Positions 1 through 7,237 of a DNA stretch of 10,755 bases are shown here, one piece after another. Position 1 is the first letter of the stretch. Each line of letters begins with the position of its first letter. Below the pieces are notes generated by a model. It was given only the letters and a program-made list of their open reading frames with translations, was not told where the DNA came from and did not search any database. A program made the translations under genes and the position numbers. The DNA is from CAZOHN01 sp964579325 (GTDB taxonomy: Bacteria > Pseudomonadota > Alphaproteobacteria > Rhodobacterales > Rhodobacteraceae), in contig CAZOHN010000123.1 of assembly GCA_964579325.1 (NCBI GenBank), forward strand, positions 1-10,755, in the 5' to 3' direction.

Positions 1-16
1 GGCGGGTGTGCCCGCC
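1..16. repeat. GC-rich hairpin at the window edge
   Basis: Bases 1-6 (GGCGGG) and 11-16 (CCCGCC) are perfect reverse complements around a 4-base TGTG loop. A second 7-base inverted repeat pairs 14-20 (GCCGTCG) with 42-48 (CGACGGC). The first could be the terminator of a gene lying left of the window, but no T-run follows, so this is weak. The structure is directly visible; the function is only a guess. The rest of 17-75 holds the ribosome binding site of the first gene and nothing else I can support. Confidence 0.3.
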
Positions 17-75
17 GTCGCACGTCAACCGGCGCGGCCGACGACGGCGCGCCTTCTCGGGCAGGTAGGCTGCCG

Positions 76-1110
76 ATGACCCTCATCAACTTTGTTACCC
101 GGGTGCATTTTGCCGACCGTGTGCTCGAAGACGCGCTGGCAGAGGAGCTTGCACGCCTTTCGGTCCAGAGGCCGCTCGTTCTGGTGGAGCCGCTGTTTTG
201 CGACGAGATCGAGCGCCTGTCTGATGCACTTCCCGTCAGTGCCGCACCGGCTCGCTTCGATGTCGACCCAGCCGCTTCGTCGGCCGCAACGCTGCGCGAT
301 GCGCGGGCCTTTCTTGTCGGGATGGGCTGCGATGGGATAATTGGCTGCGGCGGAGCGCGCACACTCGACCTGGCACGGCTTCTTGGGGGTTCGGGCGTGC
401 CGGTTCTCGCAATCCCCACCGGGACAGAGAGTGTGGGGCTCGGACCGCTCGCTGTCGGGTTCGCAAGACATGAAGCGCGCCGGGCCTTCACGCCCTCGGC
501 CATCTTCTGCGATGCGACCCTGACGCTGAGTTGCGGGCCCGAGGCGACGGCAGCAGCGGGGATGGACGCGCTCGTTCACTGCCTCGAGGCCTATCTCAGT
601 ACGGCCTACAATCCACCGGCGGACGGTATTGCGCTTGATGGTCTTCGTCGCGCAGCACTTCATCTCGAACGTGCGGTCCAGGACGGAGCCGACCTGACTG
701 CGCGCCGGGAACTTCTTGCCGCGGCGCTGAACGGCGGCCTTGCGTCCCAGAAGGGGTTCGGTGGGATCGAGGCCGCGGCGCGCGGGCTGGAAGCGGAGGC
801 CAGCGCGCGCCACGGGGAACTGCACGCGGCACTTCTGCCTGAAGTGCTGACCTTCAATCTGCCCGCCATTTCCGAGCGTTTCACCGCTATCCGCGCAGCC
901 CTTGGGCTCGGTCCACGCGGGGATCTGTCCGAGATGCTGGCGCGGCTCGGCGAACGGGTCGGTCTGCCGTCCCGGTTGTCGGACGCCGGCATCGCCGCGG
1001 CCGTGCTTCCGAAGGCTGCACAGGGCGCTGCTGCCGATCCGGCCAACCGCACAAACCCGCGGCACGCGACGCATCGGGACTACGAGAAGATCATGGAGGC
1101 GGCGCTATGA
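76..1110 (+). CDS. Divergent iron-containing alcohol dehydrogenase family protein
   Basis: This 344-residue protein belongs to the group III (iron-type) alcohol dehydrogenase / dehydroquinate synthase-like superfamily. Members are cytoplasmic NAD(P)-dependent oxidoreductases, including lactaldehyde reductase and maleylacetate reductase. The Rossmann-type half carries a glycine-rich loop (GCGGARTLD, residues 90-98, for the usual GGGSxxD) and a shortened PTGTES segment (114-119, for PTTAGTGSE). The helical half has GMDALVH, supplying the usual metal ligands D164 and H168, then RHGELHAALLP around H246, and the family-typical TNPR near the C-terminus. By spacing, E232 stands where the third ligand (His263 of E. 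coli FucO) should be, and R236 replaces the catalytic-site His267. Metal use or activity may therefore be altered. It is slightly shorter than the usual 380 or so residues. The ATG at 76 follows an AGGTAGG-like ribosome binding site at 63-69. The family is clear; the substrate is unknown, though the neighbouring transporter suggests a catabolic role. Confidence 0.85.
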   Translation: MTLINFVTRVHFADRVLEDALAEELARLSVQRPLVLVEPLFCDEIERLSDALPVSAAPARFDVDPAASSAATLRDARAFLVGMGCDGIIGCGGARTLDLARLLGGSGVPVLAIPTGTESVGLGPLAVGFARHEARRAFTPSAIFCDATLTLSCGPEATAAAGMDALVHCLEAYLSTAYNPPADGIALDGLRRAALHLERAVQDGADLTARRELLAAALNGGLASQKGFGGIEAAARGLEAEASARHGELHAALLPEVLTFNLPAISERFTAIRAALGLGPRGDLSEMLARLGERVGLPSRLSDAGIAAAVLPKAAQGAAADPANRTNPRHATHRDYEKIMEAAL

Positions 1111-1126
1111 GATCGACCGTCTCGGC

Positions 1127-1141
1127 CACAAAGGTTTTGTG
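1127..1141. promoter_or_regulatory. Inverted repeat CACAAA-GGT-TTTGTG
   Basis: A perfect 6-base inverted repeat with a 3-base spacer lies 16 bases after the dehydrogenase stop codon. It is AT-rich in a GC-rich setting. It could be an operator half of the AraC promoter region or a weak hairpin ending the dehydrogenase transcript. Only the symmetry is seen. Confidence 0.3.
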
Positions 1142-1154
1142 CTGCGCGCATTTG

Positions 1155-1170
1155 CGGGTAACGTTTCCCG
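1155..1170. promoter_or_regulatory. 16-base imperfect palindrome with AACGTT core
   Basis: CGGGTAACGTTTCCCG matches its own reverse complement at 14 of 16 positions, with mismatches only at 1159 and 1166. Such a dyad with an AACGTT centre is a common operator shape for dimeric repressors. It lies 59 bases upstream of the AraC-type regulator start. AraC proteins themselves more often bind direct repeats, so another regulator may be involved. No experimentally known site is matched. Confidence 0.35.
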
Positions 1171-1182
1171 ACGACAACAAGG

Positions 1183-1195
1183 GGGCAAACTGCCC
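1183..1195. promoter_or_regulatory. Small hairpin GGGCA-AAC-TGCCC
   Basis: A perfect 5-base stem with a 3-base loop, the third inverted repeat in the same 118-base gap. It lacks a T-run, so it is not a convincing intrinsic terminator. In GC-rich DNA a stem this short can occur by chance. Confidence 0.2.
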
Positions 1196-1228
1196 GGACC
1201 AGAAGACCGCACGCATCGGGGGGAGACG

Positions 1229-2059
1229 ATGAGTGATGCAGTTGCCGTGTTTCACGGCGAATTCGGGCGTGTGTGCCTGTATTCCATGGATCGCCGCATG
1301 GTGCCCCACGGGCATCGCGAAGGACATCTGATCTTTCATGTGCAGGGACCACCCGGTCAGGTTGTGGTGAATGGAACCGCATGGCCCATGTCGCCCGGAC
1401 AGGCCGTTGCCGTCAGCCCCTGGCAGGCGCACTACTATGACCCGATCAGCCTGTCCGAGCCGACACTCGCGCTTGTGCTCTACATTCGGCCCGGCTGGTT
1501 TCTCGAGGCCGCGCGGCGCGCTTCGGCGTCATTGTCATTCGGTCGCCTCGGCATCGAGGTCACTGACTACCTAGCCCGGCTCGTCTTCGGGACGGCGCAG
1601 GCGATGCTTGACCCCGACCGCGAGGATCTTTTCATCGAGGATCGGCTCTGCGCGCTGACGCAAATGTCCTTCGACCAGTCGTGGCAGTGGACCGAACGGG
1701 GAAAGGAATTCACGGGGCCGTGCCTTCCGCGCCGGGACTTCCGGATTCGCAACGCCCTGAAGTTCATGCAGGAACGGGTAGGCGAGCCCATCGAACTCGA
1801 CGCTGTCGCTCGGGAAGTGGGCCTTTCCCGGCCGCATTTCTTCAAGCTGTTCCGCATGCAGGTGGGGCTGACGCCGAACCTGTATGTCAACGCACTCCGG
1901 ATGGAGCGCGCCATCGAACGGTTGGCCGTGTCGAGCGAAGCCGTGGCCGACATCGGTTTCGATCTCGGGTTCTCGAGCCAGGCAAGCTTCTCGCGGTTCT
2001 TCATCGCAAACGGTGTGGTAGCGCCCTCTGCCTACCGGCGGTCCGTGCATGTCGCCTGA
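1229..2059 (+). CDS. AraC-family transcriptional regulator with N-terminal cupin-like sensor domain
   Basis: This 276-residue DNA-binding regulator probably controls the transporter operon that follows. The N-terminal half resembles the AraC ligand-binding cupin fold: histidines and glycines around residues 28-70, including the PHGHREGH and SPWQAHYYDP stretches. Small molecules are sensed there in family members. The C-terminal hundred residues contain two helix-turn-helix motifs, the first around 189-209 (DAVAREVGLSRPHFFKLF) and the second around 238-258 (ADIGFDLGFSSQASFSRFF), followed by the family-typical P-S-A-Y-R-R end. The ATG at 1229 is chosen because GGGGGGAG at 1218-1225 precedes it. 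The open frame continues upstream, but that part would overlap the dehydrogenase gene. It starts 118 bases after that gene and ends 123 bases before the permease. Family is certain; effector and targets are inferred from position only. Confidence 0.9.
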   Translation: MSDAVAVFHGEFGRVCLYSMDRRMVPHGHREGHLIFHVQGPPGQVVVNGTAWPMSPGQAVAVSPWQAHYYDPISLSEPTLALVLYIRPGWFLEAARRASASLSFGRLGIEVTDYLARLVFGTAQAMLDPDREDLFIEDRLCALTQMSFDQSWQWTERGKEFTGPCLPRRDFRIRNALKFMQERVGEPIELDAVAREVGLSRPHFFKLFRMQVGLTPNLYVNALRMERAIERLAVSSEAVADIGFDLGFSSQASFSRFFIANGVVAPSAYRRSVHVA

Positions 2060-2182
2060 CGGGCCGGGATTACCGACAGCGGGCATAAGGATCAGACTTT
2101 CGGGTATCTGCCCACGCGATGCCCCAAGCTACGGTCAACCAGTTCAAAGGGAGGGCGCCTCCGGGCGCAGGGGATCGACAGC
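2060..2182 (+). other. Gap before the transporter operon
   Basis: I see no gene here. There is a short hairpin at 2155-2168 (GCGCC-TCCG-GGCGC) just upstream of the permease ribosome binding site, which could modulate translation, and no clear -35/-10 pair. In most Liv-type operons a substrate-binding protein gene sits near this position; this gap is far too short to hold one. A promoter for the operon is expected here or before the regulator, but I cannot point to it. Confidence 0.4.
2169..2174 (+). promoter_or_regulatory. Ribosome binding site AGGGGA supporting a GTG start
   Basis: AGGGGA lies 8 bases before the GTG at 2183. This favours that codon over the in-frame ATG at 2282, which would remove the first predicted membrane helix. 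Confidence 0.6.
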
Positions 2183-3196
2183 GTGCAGGATTTCGTCAGA
2201 CGCCACCCGGTCTGGTCGCTGATCATTGCGATCCTCGTCGCGGTGCTGTTTTGGCTGGTGTTCGCGCCGTGGTCTGCTGCGATGGAGGGGGTTTTCGGCC
2301 GCAAACGCGTGTTTCTCAACGCGATCTTCGGGGGTATCACCCTTGGCGCGCTCTACTTCCTTGTGGCCTCAGGCTTCACGCTGATCTTCGGGCTGATGCG
2401 CAACGTGAACCTCGCGCACGGGTCGCTCTACCTGCTGGGGGGCTATCTCGGATTTGAGGTCTCAGAGGCCACGGGTTCGTGGCTTCTCGCCTTTCCGGTC
2501 GTCTTTGTCGTTGTCGCAGCCCTGGGGGTCGTTCTGCAAAACCAGGTGTTCCGCAGGATGGAAGGCCAGGAGCTGCGCCAGACCATGGTGACGATCGGCC
2601 TGTCGGTCGTTCTTGCCGACATCATGCTTTGGATATGGGGGGGGCAGTCCTTCACGATCCTGTCGCCCGACTGGCTGTCCGGACCGATGACCCTGCCCGT
2701 CATCGCAACAGTCCGCGACACCGGCGAGATAACCTACCTGCGATACCCGGCGGTCCGCATGGCGATCCTGCTCGTCGCCATCGTTGTCGGCATCGCCATG
2801 TGGCTCGTGCTGAACCGTACGCGGCTGGGGATGCTGATCCGTGCGGGCGTGGACGACCGCGAGATGCTTGCCGCATCGGGGGTGCGCATCCAGTACGTCT
2901 TCCTCGCCGTCTTTGCCTTCGGCGCGGGGCTTGCCGGCATCGGCGGGATCGTCGGAGGCACCTTCCAGTCCCTCTCGCCTGGCGAGGACACGCGGTTCCT
3001 GCTGGCAAGCCTTGTTGTCGTGATCGTGGGTGGCATGGGGTCGATCCCGGGCGCGGCGATCGGGGCGCTGGTGATCGGGCTGTCCGAACAACTGGGTCTT
3101 GTCTATGCCCCGACCTATTCGGTCGTCTTCACCTTTCTCATAATGGCTGTCGTGCTTGCCTTCCGGCCGCAGGGCCTGCTGGGGGCGTCGCGTTAG
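2183..3196 (+). CDS. Liv-type (HAAT) ABC transporter permease, LivH-like
   Basis: This 337-residue inner-membrane protein is one of the two permeases of a branched-chain-amino-acid-type importer; the family also carries urea, amides and aromatic acids. The first predicted helix spans about residues 12-33, followed by the LivH-like core starting near residue 43. The hallmark GLMRNVNLAHGSLYLLGGY (from residue 70) is close to the family consensus. The C-terminal half has the RAGVDDREMLAASG coupling-loop segment and the VVVIVGGMGSIPGAAIGAL block typical of LivH. The extra N-terminal helix before the core is longer than in classical LivH (about 300 residues). Its stop codon TAG is immediately followed by the ATG of the next permease, which indicates co-translation. 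Family assignment is firm; substrate cannot be read from the sequence. Confidence 0.92.
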   Translation: MQDFVRRHPVWSLIIAILVAVLFWLVFAPWSAAMEGVFGRKRVFLNAIFGGITLGALYFLVASGFTLIFGLMRNVNLAHGSLYLLGGYLGFEVSEATGSWLLAFPVVFVVVAALGVVLQNQVFRRMEGQELRQTMVTIGLSVVLADIMLWIWGGQSFTILSPDWLSGPMTLPVIATVRDTGEITYLRYPAVRMAILLVAIVVGIAMWLVLNRTRLGMLIRAGVDDREMLAASGVRIQYVFLAVFAFGAGLAGIGGIVGGTFQSLSPGEDTRFLLASLVVVIVGGMGSIPGAAIGALVIGLSEQLGLVYAPTYSVVFTFLIMAVVLAFRPQGLLGASR

Positions 3197-4252
3197 ATGG
3201 CGCTCGTGGAACAGACGCGCAAGCCCACGGCAGTCGAGCCGATCTGGATCGAGCGTGTGCCGGCCGGATGGTGGGCCTTGATCCTTGTGCTGATCACGAT
3301 GCCGGCCTGGGCGAACGGGTTCTTCCTGTTCCAGGTGATGGGCTGGACCTTCATCCTGGGGATCATCGCGCTGAGCCTGATGTTTCTTGCGGGCTACGGC
3401 GGCATGGTCAGCCTGATCCAGATGACGGTCGCCGCCTTGGCGGGCTACATGGTCGCCATCTTCGGCGCCTCGGGCATGACCGAAATCAGCATGGGCCTGC
3501 CGTGGTGGGTCAACATCCCCATTGCGATCCTTGTCGCGGCAATCTTCGGAACTCTCGTCGGCGCCTTGGCCGTACGGACCGAAGGCATCTACACGATCAT
3601 GATCACGCTGGCGATCGCGTCGGCCTTCTTCTACTTTACCCGGCAAAACTACGAGATCTTCAACGGATACTCCGGCTTCAACCTCGTCGTTCCGCCGCGG
3701 CTCTTCGGCGTGGACTGGCGCCAGCCTCTTCCCTTCTACTACCTGACGCTCGGTTGCGCCGCGATCTGCTATGCCGCTGTTGTCTATGTGTCGCGCTCGC
3801 CCTTCGGATTGGCATTGCAGGGCGTCAGGGACAACCCGAGGCGCATGGCGGCGCTTGGCTTCAACGTGACCGCCCATCGCATCGCGGCCTACACCTTCGC
3901 GAGCGTGATCGCCGCCGTTGGCGGCATCCTTCTCGTCTGGCAGAACGCACAGATCTCTCCCGGGACGGCCGGCATCCCGGCGGTGATCGACATCCTCGTG
4001 ATTGCGGTCGTGGGCGGCATCGTGCGGCCGATCGGGCCGTTCATCGGAGCGCTGATCTACGTGCTTCTGCGCACCTTCTCGCCCGACGTGCTGACGACCT
4101 TTGGGCTTTCGGGGGAGCGCTTCAAGCTGCTGATCGGGCTGGGCTTTCTTGCCATCGTCTTCTTCTCGCCCGACGGCGTGCTTGGCCTTTGGGAGCGATG
4201 GAAAGAGCGGCGGCAAAAGCAGCGCGATCCTCTTGCCAGGGGCAGCGAATGA
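3197..4252 (+). CDS. Liv-type (HAAT) ABC transporter permease, LivM-like
   Basis: This 351-residue multi-spanning membrane protein is the second permease of the importer. Hydrophobic helices begin near residue 25. The LivM-like segment LAGYGGMVSLIQMTVAALAG follows at about residues 64-83; the usual GQ-SLG element reads GMVSLIQ here, a mild divergence. The coupling-loop segment VRDNPRRMAALGFNVTAHR precedes a conserved late block, IDILVIAVVGGIVRPIGPFIGA. The C-terminus is basic (WERWKERRQKQR), as often seen facing the cytoplasm. The start codon abuts the previous stop codon, and its own stop overlaps the next start (ATGA at 4249-4252). It should form a heterodimeric channel with the preceding gene product. 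Family assignment is firm; the transported compound is unknown. Confidence 0.92.
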   Translation: MALVEQTRKPTAVEPIWIERVPAGWWALILVLITMPAWANGFFLFQVMGWTFILGIIALSLMFLAGYGGMVSLIQMTVAALAGYMVAIFGASGMTEISMGLPWWVNIPIAILVAAIFGTLVGALAVRTEGIYTIMITLAIASAFFYFTRQNYEIFNGYSGFNLVVPPRLFGVDWRQPLPFYYLTLGCAAICYAAVVYVSRSPFGLALQGVRDNPRRMAALGFNVTAHRIAAYTFASVIAAVGGILLVWQNAQISPGTAGIPAVIDILVIAVVGGIVRPIGPFIGALIYVLLRTFSPDVLTTFGLSGERFKLLIGLGFLAIVFFSPDGVLGLWERWKERRQKQRDPLARGSE

Positions 4253-5052
4253 CGCTTGTCGAGACGCGCAGCGCTGCCGAGAGGCTGGGGTCCGTCAGTT
4301 CCGGGAATGCGCTGGAGTTGCGGGGCGTGACCAAGATGTTTGGCGCGCTGGCTGCGATCCGGGACGTGACATTGACGGTCGGCTCGGGCGAGCGGCGGGC
4401 GGTTCTGGGGTCGAACGGGGCAGGCAAGACCACGCTCTTCAATTGCGTGACGGGGGATTTCCTGCCGACGTCGGGCACCATACGCCTGTTCGGCGAGGAC
4501 GTGACGGCGTTCCCGGCCTACGAGCGTATCCGGCGGGGGTTGCGCCGAACCTACCAGATCAGCCTGCTTTTCGGCGGGATGACGGTGGCGGACAACGTCT
4601 ATCTTGCCTGTCGTGGCGTGTCGCGCGGCCGGTTCTCGTTCCTGCGACCGCGGGCGAACGACGCGCTGCGAACACGGACGGACGAACTGATCGAAGCGGT
4701 TCACCTGACACCCGCCAAGGACACGAAGGTGTCGTCGCTCAGCTACGGCCAGCAGCGGCAACTGGAGATCGCCTTGGCGCTTGCAGGCGCGCCGCGGTTC
4801 ATCCTGTTCGACGAGCCCGCCGCGGGCCTGTCGCCGACCGAGCGGGGAGAGCTTGTATCTATTCTGAACGGGCTGCCGTCGCACATCGGCTACATCATCA
4901 TCGAGCACGACATGGACGTGGCCCTGCGCGTCGCCGAAAGCGTGACGATGATGCACAACGGGCAGGTCTTCAAGGAAGGCACGCCGGAAGAGATCGAGAA
5001 CGACGCCGAGGTGCAGGAACTCTATCTTGGCGGGGGCCACGGGCATGGCTGA
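4249..5052 (+). CDS. Liv-type ABC transporter ATPase, LivG-like
   Basis: This 267-residue cytoplasmic ATPase powers the importer. All motifs are intact: Walker A GSNGAGKTT at residues 54-62, the Q-loop in RRTYQ, signature LSYGQQ at 164-169, Walker B ILFDEP at 185-190 and the switch histidine H220 in IIEHD. The C-terminal EIENDAEVQELYLG resembles LivG endings. A roughly 20-residue N-terminal extension precedes the ATPase core. The open frame runs much further upstream, but that is a false reading through the permease genes; the ATG at 4249, overlapping the previous stop by 4 bases, is the natural start. The 3' end overlaps the next gene by 8 bases. It is expected to pair with the ATPase half of the downstream fusion protein. 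Confidence 0.93.
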   Translation: MTLVETRSAAERLGSVSSGNALELRGVTKMFGALAAIRDVTLTVGSGERRAVLGSNGAGKTTLFNCVTGDFLPTSGTIRLFGEDVTAFPAYERIRRGLRRTYQISLLFGGMTVADNVYLACRGVSRGRFSFLRPRANDALRTRTDELIEAVHLTPAKDTKVSSLSYGQQRQLEIALALAGAPRFILFDEPAAGLSPTERGELVSILNGLPSHIGYIIIEHDMDVALRVAESVTMMHNGQVFKEGTPEEIENDAEVQELYLGGGHGHG

Positions 5053-7237
5053 GCGGGCGGTGAAGAAGGGCCCCGCCGCGCTCGATGTGCGCGGGCTCAA
5101 CGTCTATTACGGCGCGTCCCATGCGCTTCAGGGCGTCAACCTGACCCTCGAAAGCGGCGTGCTCTCCGTTGTCGGCCGGAACGGCATGGGCAAGACCACG
5201 CTCTGCAAGGCAATCCTCGGGCTCGTGCCTGTCGCCTCGGGGTCGATCAGCTTCCTTGGCCAATCCCTGACGGGGCGAACCCCGGCCGAGATTTCGCGGA
5301 TGGGTATCGGCTACGTCCCGCAGGGGCGGCGGCTCTGGCGGTCGCTTACCGTCGACGAGCATCTGAAGATGGTCGAGAAAAAGGGTGGCGCCTGGACCAT
5401 CGAGCGCATTTATTCAACCTTCCCCCGGCTGGGCGAGCGGAAGTCGAATGGCGGAGCCCAGTTGTCGGGCGGCGAGCAGCAGATGCTTGCCATCTCGCGC
5501 GCGCTGCTGGCCAATCCCCGACTTCTGGTTATGGACGAGCCGACCGAAGGCCTGGCCCCGGTCATCGTCACGCAGGTGGAGGAAATGCTCCTGCGTCTGG
5601 CCGACGAAGGCGACATGGACGTGCTCGTGATCGAGCAGAACATCGGTGTCGCCTGTGCCATTGCCGACCGTGTGGCGATCATGGTGAACGGGCGAATCAA
5701 CCGGATCGTGCCCGCGGGCGAACTCGCGGCCGACCGGGATCTGCAGCAACGGCTCCTGGGCGTCGGCCGACATGCGCATGACGACACACCCGTCGCGGTC
5801 GCCGCGCCAGAGGCCGCTGCTGGAGAGGCGCGCCCTGACGGGCCAAAGCCCGTGAAGATCTACACATCGAACCCGAAGCTGCCGACACGCTGGTCGCAGC
5901 CGGTTCCGGTGCCGCAGATCGAGCGCCTTGCGCGGGTCGTGACGACGGGCACGCCCACCTCATCGGGTGTGCAGGCCGAAATCCGGCCGTTGGCTGCGCC
6001 GGGCGAGAACGTGATCCTGATCGCAGGCACGCTCGACACGAAGGGACAGGAGTTGCGCTACATGCGCGACCTGATCCGCAAGGCCGGGCTTGCGGTGCGG
6101 ATGGTCGACCTGTCGACAAGCGGCAAGCATTCCGGCGCCGAGATCCCGGCCCACCAGATCGCGGCCTTCCACCCGCGCGGGTCGGCGGGGGTCTTCACCG
6201 GCGACCGTGGGCAGTCGGTCGCAGGGATGACTCTGGCCTTCCAGCGGTGGATGGTGCGGCAAGAGGGGGTTGCAGGGATCTTGTCGGCGGGCGGATCGGG
6301 GGGCACGGCCATTGTCGCGCCGGCCATGCGCGCGCTTCCGGTGGGCGTGCCGAAGCTCATCGTCTCGACTGTCGCGTCGGGTGAGGTGTCGAAATACGTC
6401 GGTCCCGCCGACATCATGATGATGCACTCGGTCGCCGACGTGCAGGGGCTGAACGCGATCACCGAAGAGGTGTTGTCGAACGCTGCGCAGGCGATGGTGG
6501 GGATGGTCACGGCGCGACGGGCAGCGCCCGCCCGTCGCATCGGAAAGCCAGCGATCGGACTTACCATGTTCGGGGTGACGACGGCGTGCGTCAGCCAGAT
6601 CACCGCCGCGCTCGAGGACGACTACGACTGCCTTGTCTTCCACGCGACCGGGATCGGCGGCCAGTCGATGGAGAAGCTGATCGACGGAGGCAAGATCACC
6701 GGTGTGATCGACATCACCACGACCGAGGTCTGCGACATGATGATGGGCGGGGTCTTTCCCGCCACCGAGGACCGCCTCGGTGCCATAATCCGCAGGCGGA
6801 TGCCCTACATCGGGTCGGTCGGTGCGCTTGACATGGTGAACTTCGGACCGCCCGAGACGGTACCCGAAAAGTACCGGGGCCGCCTCTTCTACGAACACAA
6901 TCCGCAGGTCACGCTGATGCGGACGACTGCGGAGGAATGCACACGGATGGGCCGCTGGATCGGCGGACGGCTGAACGAGATGGAAGGGCCGGTTCGGTTC
7001 TTCTTGCCGGAAGGCGGCGTTTCGGCGCTGGATGCCCCCGGCAAGCCCTTCCATGATCCGAAGGCGCGGCATGCGCTTTTCACCGCACTCGAGGATACCG
7101 TGCGCCCGACGGCACAGCGGCAGCTCATCCGCCTGCCGCAGAACGTCAACGACCCCGCCTTCGCCGCCGCCGCCGTTGCCGCCTTCCGCGAGCTTCACGG
7201 CAGCGGCCCCGCCCGCCGAAGAGAGGCCCGCCGATGA
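5045..7237 (+). CDS. Fusion: LivF-type ABC ATPase plus UPF0261/Tm-1-like domain
   Basis: This 730-residue protein joins two normally separate proteins. Residues 11-240 are a complete LivF-type ATPase: Walker A GRNGMGKTT (44-52), signature LSGGEQQ (140-146), Walker B VMDEP (162-166) and the LivF-usual VIEQN, with Q198 at the H-loop. Residues 241-318 form a linker, first rich in Ala/Pro and then with a more ordered-looking part (KIYTSNPKLPTRWSQPVPVP). Residues 320-725 are a full UPF0261/Tm-1-like domain, starting NVILIAGTLDTKG (322-334). It continues with SAGGSGGT (414-421), FGVTTACV (509-516), FHATGIGGQS (532-541) and TTTEVCDMMMGG (558-569). Tomato Tm-1 blocks tobamovirus replication and its N-terminal domain is of this family; the bacterial role is unknown. 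The ATG at 5045 overlaps the LivG gene by 8 bases; an upstream TTG at 5027 is less likely. The reading frame is unbroken through the linker, so a true fusion is the simplest reading. It ends in a four-base ATGA overlap with the next gene. Confidence 0.92.
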   Translation: MAERAVKKGPAALDVRGLNVYYGASHALQGVNLTLESGVLSVVGRNGMGKTTLCKAILGLVPVASGSISFLGQSLTGRTPAEISRMGIGYVPQGRRLWRSLTVDEHLKMVEKKGGAWTIERIYSTFPRLGERKSNGGAQLSGGEQQMLAISRALLANPRLLVMDEPTEGLAPVIVTQVEEMLLRLADEGDMDVLVIEQNIGVACAIADRVAIMVNGRINRIVPAGELAADRDLQQRLLGVGRHAHDDTPVAVAAPEAAAGEARPDGPKPVKIYTSNPKLPTRWSQPVPVPQIERLARVVTTGTPTSSGVQAEIRPLAAPGENVILIAGTLDTKGQELRYMRDLIRKAGLAVRMVDLSTSGKHSGAEIPAHQIAAFHPRGSAGVFTGDRGQSVAGMTLAFQRWMVRQEGVAGILSAGGSGGTAIVAPAMRALPVGVPKLIVSTVASGEVSKYVGPADIMMMHSVADVQGLNAITEEVLSNAAQAMVGMVTARRAAPARRIGKPAIGLTMFGVTTACVSQITAALEDDYDCLVFHATGIGGQSMEKLIDGGKITGVIDITTTEVCDMMMGGVFPATEDRLGAIIRRRMPYIGSVGALDMVNFGPPETVPEKYRGRLFYEHNPQVTLMRTTAEECTRMGRWIGGRLNEMEGPVRFFLPEGGVSALDAPGKPFHDPKARHALFTALEDTVRPTAQRQLIRLPQNVNDPAFAAAAVAAFRELHGSGPARRREARR

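Noticed and set aside
25..1074. 349-codon minus-strand open frame opposite the dehydrogenase
   Set aside because: It is very rich in Arg, Gly, Pro and Cys with no recognisable motif, while the + strand carries conserved dehydrogenase motifs.
902..1228. Upstream extension of the AraC-type regulator frame
   Set aside because: It would overlap the dehydrogenase gene by 200 bases and adds no recognisable domain. The ATG at 1229 has a ribosome binding site and gives normal family length.
2462..4216. Long open frame of 584 codons on the minus strand, rich in Asp, His and Arg
   Set aside because: It lies opposite the two permease genes, which have clear family motifs. Its composition is what the antisense of GC-rich membrane-protein codons gives, and it resembles no family.
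2479..4248. Upstream extension of the LivG-type ATPase frame, open for nearly 600 codons
   Set aside because: It is an out-of-frame reading of the permease genes without family similarity. The ATG at 4249 with ATGA coupling is the expected start.
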